Notes under the pieces: model-generated | What the model saw: only the letters and a program-made list of their open reading frames with translations | Database searches by the model: none | What the model was told of the DNA's origin: nothing | Program-made: the position numbers and the translations under genes | Part shown: one piece after another, positions 1 through 8,900 of the stretch | How positions within the stretch are numbered: the stretch's first letter is position 1 | Layout: each line of letters opens with the position of its first letter | Assembly: GCA_023230795.1 (NCBI GenBank) | Contig: JALNWR010000012.1 | Location: 1-21,815, forward strand | Origin: Candidatus Cloacimonadota bacterium | Lineage (GTDB): Bacteria > Cloacimonadota > Cloacimonadia > Cloacimonadales > Cloacimonadaceae | DNA length: 21,815 bases | Direction of reading: 5' to 3'

Positions 1-1873
1 AATCTGCGCTTTCATCCACGATCAGGATTCCACAATTCAGGCTTACCGGCCGGGACCTGATCGCCGGAGTGATATCGCTGTAATTATCTCCTGTATCAAC
101 TGCTTGCACCCTGTAATAATAGTAGCTGCCAATCTCGCCTTCCACCCCACAATCCTGATACTGAGTTTCGGTGAGGATGCCGTTATGAATCTGAGAGCCG
201 GCATCATCCGGATCATTGCTGCGGGTAAGGATATAACCTTGCAAATCAAGCTCCGTATTCGCCTGCCAGGAAAGGGCGATGTGATCTGGCTCCGGGATTA
301 CGCTAAAGCCTTGGGGCATGCGGGGAAAGAGCTCAGGAGTGCCTGTGGCAAAGGCCATATAGCTTTCATTGCCCTCGCTATCTACACTGCTTACCGCAAG
401 CTGATACAGGGTTCCCTGGTTTAGGTTTTGCAGGATATATTGGTTTGCATACACCTGCATGGGCTGGTTTTCGGTAACGCTATCCTCTCCGTAATAAACC
501 AGATAGTGATTTATATCGGGATCGGCCTGATCGTCCCAGGAAAGCTGCAGAGCGCTGCCATTACCCAGATCATGAACCTCCAGGTTTTCCGGTGCAGCAG
601 GCATATTGGCAAAACTAACCGCTGTGGCCAGAGAAGCCCGAATCACCTGCGCACAATAATCGGGATCGATATTGATCACCAGATCATCATCGCTGTGATA
701 GAACGGGCTGAAATCAGTTTCAAAAAAATAGATCACGGGAAACTGGCGGCTCCAATATGCATAAGAATCGCTGCTACGGCTATTTACAGAGCCGTATATA
801 GCCTCCAGATCGGAGTATTGAGCAGTCATATTCGCCGCAAAGCTACTTTCCTGCCAACAGCCGTCATAAGGCATCAAACGCACGGTGGTGGTGCCGGGAT
901 TCTTATTTGCGATCATATCATGATTTATCATCAGGCGGATGCTTAAGCCTTCATCCAGAGATACCTGAGCATTGTGATGAGAGCCATGCAAACCAAATTC
1001 CTCCGCAGCAAAGGTAATGAAACGGATGCTACATTTGGGCTGATAATTCGCCGCTTTCAAGACCCGGGCAATCTCAAGGGCTGCCGCCGAACCGGAAGCA
1101 TTGTCATCTGCGCCGGGGGCAAACACATAAGGCGTATTGTAAGTAATGGAGTCATAATGCCCACCGATCACTACGTATTGATCTGGATAATGAGTGCCGG
1201 GAATCTCGGCCAGCACGTTGTATTGTGTGCCGGCGTCCCAATAGAACTCCTCCAGACGGGCATTGTCTATGCCGAATCTGCCAAAGGTATCCTTGATCCA
1301 GGTGGCTACAGTCAGGCGATTGTCTGCCAGGGCATAACGCGTGCCCATATCTTGAAGAGACTGGATGAAAAAGAGCACACTGTCGGCAGAAACCTGATTT
1401 ACCAATTGCCCTATATCCTGCCTGGTTTGTGTTATGGCATCCGGCATAAAGCCACGGCTGAAGGGGCTCAAGGGGCGCCGTAGAATCACAAAGGAAGACC
1501 TGCAGATGGCTTTCAGAGCCACTTCATCCAGCTTGCTGGCATAGAGCAGATCGGAGCCCATTATCTGCAAACACCTGCCTTCGGATGCAAGCACAGGCAG
1601 CTCGGCCGGGGCAAAATCTGCAATCAGATAGAGCTTTTCCTGCCCCTGGGGCTGGCCTATGAGGGTAAAGCCAGTATGTTTGGCAGGGTCAATCCGGGCC
1701 AGGATGTAATCTTCATTGTAATGATATATCTGCGCTCCATCTTTGGCCAGGCGCAGAACTTCCGCGTGTCTGGCGGCTGCGGCAGGCGCATCTTTCATCG
1801 CAAAAGGCAAGCTGACAGAAAAGATAAAGGTATAACAAGCTAAAAGGCTGAGCAAAATTAAGGTCTTTTTCAT
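1..1873 (-). CDS. Secreted M28-family metallopeptidase with fibronectin type III domains (partial, C-terminus outside window)
   Basis: The minus-strand frame is open from ATG 1873 to the left edge (624 residues, no stop), so the 3' end is missing. A Sec signal peptide covers about residues 1-22. The peptidase domain (about 120-420) shows the M28 zinc-site motifs in order: GGHYDS (H239), GADDNASG (D257 as bridging Asp), AAEEFG (E291/E292, catalytic Glu and ligand), NHDM (D319) and FYHSDDD (H393). All five metal positions and the general base are present, so it should be an active di-zinc aminopeptidase or carboxypeptidase. Two fibronectin type III domains follow at about 425-515 and 519-607. 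Residues 612-624 (CGILIVDES) begin a further domain cut by the edge. GGAG at 1880-1883 lies 6 bases upstream of the ATG. The substrate is unknown; an extracellular or periplasmic peptide-scavenging role is inferred. Confidence 0.9.
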   Translation of the reverse strand, partial: MKKTLILLSLLACYTFIFSVSLPFAMKDAPAAAARHAEVLRLAKDGAQIYHYNEDYILARIDPAKHTGFTLIGQPQGQEKLYLIADFAPAELPVLASEGRCLQIMGSDLLYASKLDEVALKAICRSSFVILRRPLSPFSRGFMPDAITQTRQDIGQLVNQVSADSVLFFIQSLQDMGTRYALADNRLTVATWIKDTFGRFGIDNARLEEFYWDAGTQYNVLAEIPGTHYPDQYVVIGGHYDSITYNTPYVFAPGADDNASGSAAALEIARVLKAANYQPKCSIRFITFAAEEFGLHGSHHNAQVSLDEGLSIRLMINHDMIANKNPGTTTVRLMPYDGCWQESSFAANMTAQYSDLEAIYGSVNSRSSDSYAYWSRQFPVIYFFETDFSPFYHSDDDLVINIDPDYCAQVIRASLATAVSFANMPAAPENLEVHDLGNGSALQLSWDDQADPDINHYLVYYGEDSVTENQPMQVYANQYILQNLNQGTLYQLAVSSVDSEGNESYMAFATGTPELFPRMPQGFSVIPEPDHIALSWQANTELDLQGYILTRSNDPDDAGSQIHNGILTETQYQDCGVEGEIGSYYYYRVQAVDTGDNYSDITPAIRSRPVSLNCGILIVDESAD

Positions 1874-2183
1874 CTTGGACTCCATATTCTTATAGGATAT
1901 CTATATATTATGCAAATCATATTCCTGTTTCCGACATTTATTGCTTTTCTTCTCTGGTAACTGGTTTGGGGTATAGGGGAATGTCAATCCGGGCTTTGTT
2001 TTGCGCCTTTTTATCTCTTCTTCATATACAGCTATATCAAAATGATATCATTCCGGAGATGACGCTTTCTTGCTCTTCCCGTATCTAACTGCCTTTATTT
2101 GACTTACAATAAATCTTGGGTTTGGCGCAGAGATTGCATTATACTATCATCAAACGCGACAGAAACTCAAAAAGGAGAAAAAG
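1874..2183. other. Divergent intergenic region, 310 bases
   Basis: This AT-rich spacer separates the divergent M28 and PDZ genes and has no convincing ORF. It holds the plus-strand promoter at 2116-2145 and a perfect 12-base palindrome at 2041-2052 (AATGATATCATT). On the minus side only AT-rich, -10-like sequence upstream of the M28 gene is visible (about 1895-1925), with no clear -35 partner, so no minus promoter is called. Confidence 0.5.
2116..2145 (+). promoter_or_regulatory. Sigma-70-like promoter for the PDZ/barrel gene
   Basis: A -35-like TTGGGT (2116-2121) and a -10 TATACT (2140-2145, 5 of 6 to consensus) are separated by 18 bases. The -10 lies 38 bases before the start codon. A purine-rich ribosome-binding site (AAAGGAGAAAAAG, 2171-2183) precedes the ATG. 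Confidence 0.45.
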
Positions 2184-3425
2184 ATGAAAAAGTTTACTTA
2201 TATCCTGCTCGTACTTGCCACTTTCAGCCTGATGCTGAATGCGCAGGAAGCAAATCTTGAAGATAAAAGGGAAATGCAGCTGCGAGGAATTGCCTCTGAG
2301 AATGATGAGGGATCCTGGGTATGGACCTGGGACGGCAATCCTGTAAATATCGCTCAATCGATGCCCGAGCTGAATGGCTCTGATATTAAGATCACTATCG
2401 GCAAGGACAAGCTCGGTGAGGCAGATGATGCCGCATATTTTGGCCTTTTCCTCGAAGACCTCACCTTCCCCAAAGCTCAGGCTTTGAATTATCCTCACAC
2501 TTATGGAGTGCTGATTACCGGAGTGGTAAAAGACTCCCCCAGTTGGGAATATCGCCTCCGCGAGGATGATATCATAATGGAGATCAACGGCAGACAGACT
2601 ACAAATAACGCTACTTTTGACAAGATACGGCAAGGCCTTCGGGCGGGTGATCAGATTTCTCTGGCTATCTTCCGGGATGGGAAAGTGGAAAGCCTGGATA
2701 TGACCTTGGGAGCTCGGGGCGGCAGCATGACAATTTCTACTCCTGGAATACCCAAAAAGCGTAAATTGATCGCTGGCTATGGTGGTGGCACATGGATCCC
2801 CATGTGGATAAATCTGGATATGGATGATATCAACAGCCTGATCACAGGCTCCGATCTGGGATTTAACGAAGTAAGCGATAGCGGTATGCTTCAACAAGGT
2901 TTAGGCGGGAAAATTTCCATTGGAAAGAATTACTTCCTGGGTGGACAGGGAACCTGGTACACCGATACTAAAAAGAAGACCAATGCTTCAAACCCAAATT
3001 ATCATATCTGGCTGAGACACAAAAACGGCATGGGCGGTGTTACTTTGGACCGCCGCATCCCGATTACCAAGAATTTCATCAGCAGCCTGGGACTTATGCT
3101 GGGTGGATCCTATCATGAACTGGAATTTTTGAATTCGGATTCAAATTATGATTGGACCGAACTCCCCGGCACTATTGCAAATTCAAACAACACTCACTTC
3201 CTGCTCAAGAAAAGTTATTTAGTTGCCCAGCCCAGAGTCGAAGTAATGTATAGGCTCCTGTCCTGGCTGGGCCTGAGGGCCGAAGTGGGCTATGCCTTTG
3301 GTTATCCTCTCACCCAGGACTGGCGCGTGAAAGGTCTGGAAACCGATAGCTATGAAGTTACCAATTCACCGGATACCAAATATGAAGGCCTAACCGTCAC
3401 GATCGGCCCCTGGTTTGGCTTCTGA
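2184..3425 (+). CDS. Secreted PDZ-domain protein with C-terminal beta-barrel-like domain
   Basis: The 413-residue protein has a Sec signal peptide (residues 1-20, cleavage likely at NA-QE). A PDZ domain covers about 83-177: the segment YGVLITGVVKDSPS (107-120) forms the ligand-groove strand, and REDDIIMEINGRQ (126-138) matches the typical PDZ element (G/E-D-x-I-x-x-I-N-G). There is no trypsin-like or other protease domain, so this is not a DegP/HtrA enzyme. Residues about 195-413 alternate polar and hydrophobic or aromatic residues with many Gly, and end in GPWFGF. A C-terminal Phe after amphipathic strands is typical of outer-membrane barrels folded by BamA. The gene stands alone, with a promoter before it and a terminator after it. 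I do not recognise a named family. The PDZ domain would face the periplasm and could bind protein C-termini; that is inference. Confidence 0.85.
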   Translation: MKKFTYILLVLATFSLMLNAQEANLEDKREMQLRGIASENDEGSWVWTWDGNPVNIAQSMPELNGSDIKITIGKDKLGEADDAAYFGLFLEDLTFPKAQALNYPHTYGVLITGVVKDSPSWEYRLREDDIIMEINGRQTTNNATFDKIRQGLRAGDQISLAIFRDGKVESLDMTLGARGGSMTISTPGIPKKRKLIAGYGGGTWIPMWINLDMDDINSLITGSDLGFNEVSDSGMLQQGLGGKISIGKNYFLGGQGTWYTDTKKKTNASNPNYHIWLRHKNGMGGVTLDRRIPITKNFISSLGLMLGGSYHELEFLNSDSNYDWTELPGTIANSNNTHFLLKKSYLVAQPRVEVMYRLLSWLGLRAEVGYAFGYPLTQDWRVKGLETDSYEVTNSPDTKYEGLTVTIGPWFGF

Positions 3426-3459
3426 TCAGATTTAAAAAAGCAAACCCCCTGAACATCCT

Positions 3460-3493
3460 GGCTCCTTCTATCCCTGGAAGGGGCCTTTTTTTT
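3460..3493 (+). terminator. Rho-independent terminator of the PDZ/barrel gene
   Basis: GGCTCCTTC (3460-3468) pairs with GAAGGGGCC (3477-3485) in a 9-base stem containing one G-T pair, with an 8-base loop. Eight T residues follow directly (3486-3493). It lies 35 bases after the stop. The T tract is also flanked by GGCC on both sides, and the convergent GWxTD gene ends at 3535, but no good minus-strand T tract follows the stem. Confidence 0.85.
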
Positions 3494-3534
3494 GGCCAGG
3501 CGGGGCTGTGCGGGATCGGCTTTAGCTTTTAGCT

Positions 3535-4884
3535 TCAGTTCCTGAGTAAGCTCTCATCAAAGTTTCTGCCTATCAGTCCCAGCCAATCAGGATTGGAGAT
3601 TTCCATATCGTCGTTGAGCACGTAAATCAGACGGAAGTTGTTATTCATTTGCTGGTCTATAAAGACGTAAACCGGTCTGTTCCCACTGCGATATTTCCAG
3701 ATCTGGTAGTCTTTGCGCACAAAGCGGGTATCATCTGAAGTCTGGTCTTTCTCTATCTCTGCAGGAGCGCCATTGCGGATATAGATGCGCCCCATGTCGT
3801 TCATCCAGCCTGGGCTTTGAGAGGAGTAATAGCGGTTTGCATGCTCTATCCTTTCGTGAATAAGATCCATGATACCCTGTTCGGAGATCTGGGTGCTGAT
3901 GGCCATATTGCGCCAGAAATTGGTGACATAGCGGCGCTTGGCTTCCGTGCTCAAGCTATCCCAATTTGACAAAGCCCGGCTGGCCATAAAATAGCGCATG
4001 AGCCTGTATTCGTCATCTGGATCAGGAAAGAGGCTCAGCATGGTCTCTTTGTCTTCAGACAAAACAAATTCAAAGTCCCGGCTTTGCAGGATATCACCGG
4101 CTTGCAGGCTGACTGTGCCCTGATACTTCCCGGCTTCAAGATCAAGCAGAGGAATCTTCAAAGTGATGGCCTGAGTGCTGGCAGACACAGCGGTATCCAT
4201 ATATTCATCCATGATGAACTGGCCGTCTTGCTCCAAACTGAGCATTAGAAGCAGGGATTCATCCAGCTCGGCCTCAGGGGTATAAAGCTCCAGATACAGA
4301 ATCGCATCTTCATGATATTGCCTCTGTAAGATAATCGAAGGCACCGGCTCGTAAACCATGTCCCCGCGGCGAAACTTCTGAAGATAGGCGCTGCTGTCTG
4401 CATGGACTCTGCTATTGAGTTCCAGATCGCTGATGCGACTGTCAGAAGGAAGCGGAAAGATATCAAAGTCCCAGTTAAAGACCTTCCCGGAATTCGAATC
4501 GGTAGCCGAAAAGCTGACCCTGCATTCACCTTCCTCCAGCAGGAAACTCTGCCGATTCAAGTATGACTTTTGCTGGGAAAAGGCGTCATATTTACTGCTG
4601 ACTCCGATATTGTCTGTCACTGTGCGTGAGAAAAGCACCGAGTCCTGATTTGCGATCTCAAGCAGAACCTCTACCTGTGCAAAATAAGCCCCGCTATGGG
4701 CTAAAAAGATCAGGCTCCGATAGGGAATCTGATAATCCAGCAGGACGATGGTATTGCCTTTGCTATCCAAAAACCGGGTGTAGTCCAAATGCATGTTAAG
4801 GCGTTCCTGAGCTCCAAGGGAAGCTATCATCCCCAGGCAAAACAGGCCAATGAGCAGCCATCTGTTAATCATCATATTCTTCAT
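3535..4884 (-). CDS. Secreted GWxTD-domain protein (second paralogue)
   Basis: The 449-residue protein has a signal peptide (MINRWLLIGLFCLGMIASLGA, cleaved before QER). Its C-terminal third holds the GWxTD-type region: a helical stretch (about 305-330, SNWDSLSTEAKRRYVTNFWR) followed by GWMNDMGRIYIRNGAP from residue 359. Here the signature is degenerate (GWMND rather than GWxTD), but the following G-R-I-Y-I-x-x-G-x-P is kept. The N-terminal part is predicted to be beta-rich. GWxTD proteins are widespread in FCB-type bacteria and have no established function. The first ATG (4884) overlaps the upstream gene by 20 bases. ATGs at 4875 and 4872 are alternatives, and AAGGA at 8 bases from the 4875 ATG favours that start. 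The gene is the last of the dnaE operon. Confidence 0.85.
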   Translation of the reverse strand: MKNMMINRWLLIGLFCLGMIASLGAQERLNMHLDYTRFLDSKGNTIVLLDYQIPYRSLIFLAHSGAYFAQVEVLLEIANQDSVLFSRTVTDNIGVSSKYDAFSQQKSYLNRQSFLLEEGECRVSFSATDSNSGKVFNWDFDIFPLPSDSRISDLELNSRVHADSSAYLQKFRRGDMVYEPVPSIILQRQYHEDAILYLELYTPEAELDESLLLMLSLEQDGQFIMDEYMDTAVSASTQAITLKIPLLDLEAGKYQGTVSLQAGDILQSRDFEFVLSEDKETMLSLFPDPDDEYRLMRYFMASRALSNWDSLSTEAKRRYVTNFWRNMAISTQISEQGIMDLIHERIEHANRYYSSQSPGWMNDMGRIYIRNGAPAEIEKDQTSDDTRFVRKDYQIWKYRSGNRPVYVFIDQQMNNNFRLIYVLNDDMEISNPDWLGLIGRNFDESLLRN

Positions 4885-5983
4885 CCTTATTCATCAAAAC
4901 ATACTGCCCAAAGCCGCGTTCATCTGCAAAGATAAAGACCTTATTCAGTCTGAAATAATGCCAGTGAATGCTGGGCGCACGGCCTATGGGGAATACATCC
5001 GTAGTGATCTGATCCGGCTCGCCAAACTTGATATAGATGCGTCCGCGATCAGACTTCCAGCCTCGCAGTCTTTTGTGGATGGTAAATCTTTCATCGGCCC
5101 GCAGCACCCTTTCATTGAAAAGATCACGGTTTTCATTCCGAATCGTGCCCGGAGTGGGATCATTGGCTTGCCAGAAGCTTTCAATGGCATCGTGATATTT
5201 GTTTTTCGCCACCTTCCTGAGAACCTGCCATTCGTTTTGACTGGCTATATACCGCAATTGGTCTAACTGCTCTTCCAGGGAGTAGCGCGTGCCAAAAGAA
5301 AACCAGGGGCGATACAATAGTGGCTCCAACTGATAGCGGATATTCTTTTCGGTGATCGCAATGCTCATATCATAGATGCTATCCTGCTGGACGACTTGCT
5401 TCAGATCAAGTTCAAACGGGCTTTGATCAAGCTCAAAATCGTGCTGCTTACCATCTACAGACATGGTCAAGCTCTGGGCTGGAACTGCATAGCTAATTTT
5501 GAGCAGCAGGCTCTGAAGCTCTTGCATAGCCATGGTAGAGGGGATGTAGCGAAATCCTTCCCGCGTTGCGATCAGATAGGCCTGCCCGATTGGGGTGGCC
5601 TGGGAGCCTACATTGAATCTGCGCTCGTAATTTTGTTTATCTCCCAGCTTGCGATTCCGCAGGAAGATATTCAGGTTATAGCTACCGGTGGGCAGATTGT
5701 AGCTCTGCTGGATCGGCATGGCAGTGCCGCCACGAAGCCACTCTCTGTTTGGAATCTGAATGATCAGATCATCCACGACCACCTGTTTGCCGCGTGAATC
5801 TTTGATCTGAGTGGAAAGCTGATATTCAGCGTTGTCATCACCGCTGCCAAAATGGAAAAGTTCATAGGGCAGAATGATCCAGATATCCACCCCGCTTTCA
5901 TAACGCTCGAAGATGATCTCCTGTGCCATCAGAGGTAGCAACAAAAGGCTCAGCAGCAGCAGACTATATAGTTTCTTCACCAT
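4865..5983 (-). CDS. Secreted GWxTD-domain protein (first paralogue)
   Basis: I chose the ATG at 5983 because it is followed directly by a signal peptide (MVKKLYSLLLLSLLLLPLMA, cleaved before QE). The open frame runs further upstream, but only inside dnaE and without signal-like sequence. The product is 372 residues. The C-terminal domain contains a near-canonical signature, GWKSDRGRIYIKFGEPDQ, from residue 308, preceded by helical sequence rich in charged residues (EQLDQLRYIASQNEWQVLRK and onward). The first 120 codons overlap nothing except the last 20 bases of dnaE (5964-5983), which suggests translational coupling; no clear Shine-Dalgarno is visible. Function is unknown. It is a periplasmic or surface protein and a paralogue of the next gene. 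An alternative GTG start lies one codon downstream. Confidence 0.88.
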   Translation of the reverse strand: MVKKLYSLLLLSLLLLPLMAQEIIFERYESGVDIWIILPYELFHFGSGDDNAEYQLSTQIKDSRGKQVVVDDLIIQIPNREWLRGGTAMPIQQSYNLPTGSYNLNIFLRNRKLGDKQNYERRFNVGSQATPIGQAYLIATREGFRYIPSTMAMQELQSLLLKISYAVPAQSLTMSVDGKQHDFELDQSPFELDLKQVVQQDSIYDMSIAITEKNIRYQLEPLLYRPWFSFGTRYSLEEQLDQLRYIASQNEWQVLRKVAKNKYHDAIESFWQANDPTPGTIRNENRDLFNERVLRADERFTIHKRLRGWKSDRGRIYIKFGEPDQITTDVFPIGRAPSIHWHYFRLNKVFIFADERGFGQYVLMNKDEEYDD

Positions 5984-8900
5984 TGTTATTGTAATCCAGA
6001 GTAAATTCCAGACCCTCCTCTTCCAGCCAGGCCAAAGCTGCGTTATCAGGGAAAATGCCGGCCTTTGCTTCCAGCAGATGTTTATCCAGGTCTGCATCCT
6101 CCACTTCCAGCTGCAAGCTTATCTTCCCCGGTATGCGTTTGACCCAGGAAGCGATTTCTGCCAGGAGGGCTTTTTGGATCTGCCCTGCCTTGAAGTTAAC
6201 CTTCAGACGTCCTTTGAGCATCCGCGGCAGGTCTTCAAAGGCAATTAAAGCACTGGGCATTATTCTGAGTATCCCGTCGTCATTGCCGTTGTATTGACTT
6301 TTATTTCCCATGATCAGATAGACTTTCCCGACCTGCAGATTTACGATATATTTGGTAAAATCACGGTTAAAAAGCGGCACTTCAAATCTACCGGTCATAT
6401 CCTCCATCTCCACAAAAGCGATAGGGTTGCCCTTGGAATCCTTTTTGCGCGATATACTGGACACTATACCCACCAATGCGAGATCGGTATTCTTATTTTT
6501 GCCCGTTTTGGAATTGACATTAGTTAGATGGCGCACCAAGGCCCGATACTCAAACAAGGGATGTCCGCTCATATAAAAGCCCAGTACGGCTTTTTCCTGA
6601 TCCAATTGATACAGATAGCTCCAGTCTTCCACCGCAGGCAGAGGCGGGAAGAAATCGGCATCATCTTCATCTGAGATCAGGTCAAACAGCGAAGTCTGCC
6701 CCCGTTTACGGTCCCGCTGATCCCCGGAAGAGAGACCCAAAGCTTGTTCGATCACAGCCCATTTTTGCGCCCGCGTGCCTTCCATCTCGTCCATAGCACC
6801 AGCAGCAATCAGGCTTTCCAATACGGTCTTATTTACCGAAGAGCTATCCAGCCTGGAGCAAAATTCAAAGATATTGCGATATATCCCGTTTTGCTCTCTG
6901 TCTTCAATGATAGCCCGCATAGCGGCTTCACCCAGGTTTTTGATAGCTCTGAGTCCAAATAGCACATCCCGGCCATGCACGCTAAACTCGGCATCACTGC
7001 GATTGATATTTGGTGGGATGATATTGATGCCCATGTCTTTGCATACTTCGATTTTGATGGGAACATCGCTGGGATTATCTTCCAGAGAAAGCAACGCCGC
7101 CATAAATTCCACCGGATAATGTGCCTTCAGCCAGGCCGTCTGATAGGCCACCAAAGCATAGCAAGTAGCGTGACTTTTATTGAAGGCATACTCAGCAAAT
7201 TTCAGCCAATCCTGCCAGATTTTATCTATCGTAGCCCGCGGAACTTGGTTCTGAGAAGCTCCGGCGATGATCTTTTCCTGAAATTTCATCATCAGCGAAG
7301 TCTTCTTTTTGCCCATAGCCTTACGCAGGGTATCGGCTTCGCCTCCGGAAAGTCCGCCCAGCTCACGGGATATCCGCATTACCTGTTCTTGATAAACTGT
7401 AACTCCATAGGTTTCCTTCAGAGTGTTTTCCACCAGAGGATGGTCGTATTTTACCTTTTCCCGGCCGTGTTTTCTGGCGATGAAACTATCGATAAATTGC
7501 ATTGGCCCTGGCCGATAAAGCGCTACCATGGCGATGAGGTCTTCAAACCTATTGGGATTCAGATCGATGAGGTATTTGCGCATGCCATCGCTTTCAAATT
7601 GGAAGACCCCGTCCGTCTCTCCCCTGCCGAGCAGAGAAAAAACCTTCTTATCATCCAGAGGGATGCTGTCTATATCAATGTCTTCATCGTGGCTCTGTTT
7701 CACCAGATCAATGGTCTTCTTTATTAAGGTAAGGGTTTTCAGCCCCAGGATATCCATTTTGAGCATTTTGAGCTCGTCCAGCCATTTACCTTCATACTGC
7801 ACGAGTATCACTTTTTCCCCTTCTTTTTGCACGCTGCAAGCCAGGGGCACATATTCAGTGAGGTCGCCGGGGGCGATCACCACTCCCGCGGCATGAATAC
7901 CGGTTTGCCGAACTAATCCCTCCAGAACTATGGAATGTTTCAAGATGCTTTGATACAGCTCATTTTGATTGATCAGCCTGGCAAATTCAGGGAATTGCTT
8001 CAGAGCGTCTTCCAGGCTTTTTACCACTCCGGGGATGGTCTTAGTGATGGTATTCGCTTCCGAGGCAGGCACAGAAAGCACCCGCGCCACATCCTTGATC
8101 ACGCTTTTTGCGCCCAGAGTGCCAAAGGTGATGATCTGGGTTACGCTCTCCCGATTGTATCTTTGCACTATATAATCTATTACTTTACCGCGATCACGAG
8201 CGCAGAAATCAATGTCAATATCCGGCATGCTGATGCGGTCCGGATTCAAAAATCTTTCAAAAAGAAGACCGTATTTCATGGGGTCTATCTTGGTGATATC
8301 CAGCAGGTAAGCGATGATGCTTCCTGCGGCAGAGCCGCGTCCCGGCCCTACCGCCACATCCTGAGCCCGGGCATTGTCTATGATGTCTTTCACCACCAGA
8401 AAATAGCCATCAAAGCCCATGCGCTTGATCACGCCAAGTTCGTATTCGATCCGCTGCTGCACCGTCTCATCTAAATCCGGATATTTCTTTTGGGCCGCTT
8501 CATAGCACAGATACTTGAGATAGTCTCCCATATCGGTAAATTCGGGCGGAGTCTGAACCTCCGGCAGCAGAAATTCGTCGTAAGAAAGCTCCAGATCGAT
8601 GCTATTGGCTATTTTAAGAGTGTTTTCATAAGCCTCAGGTACTTCCGGAAAGATCTCTTTCATCTGCTCGGAAGTCTTAAAATACAGCTGCGTAGTATTG
8701 TAACGCATGCGTCCGGGATCGTTGAGCAGTTTTCCGGTTTGGATACACAGCAGGATGTCATGAGCCTCATGGTCTTCCTGATGCAGATAGTGACAGTCAT
8801 TGGTGAGCACCAGAGGAACTTCACATTCTTTTGCCAGAGCGATGATCTGGGGCATCGCGGTTTTTTCCATATCCAGGCCGTGATTTTGAATCTCCAGATA

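Noticed and set aside
104..1483. Three consecutive plus-strand open frames
   Set aside because: They lie opposite the M28 peptidase, whose motifs are all intact on the minus strand. The plus-strand products have no domain or ribosome-binding site.
5984..6097. N-terminal extension of the first GWxTD gene
   Set aside because: The extension is translated from within dnaE, has no signal-like character, and would bury the clear signal peptide that begins at 5983.
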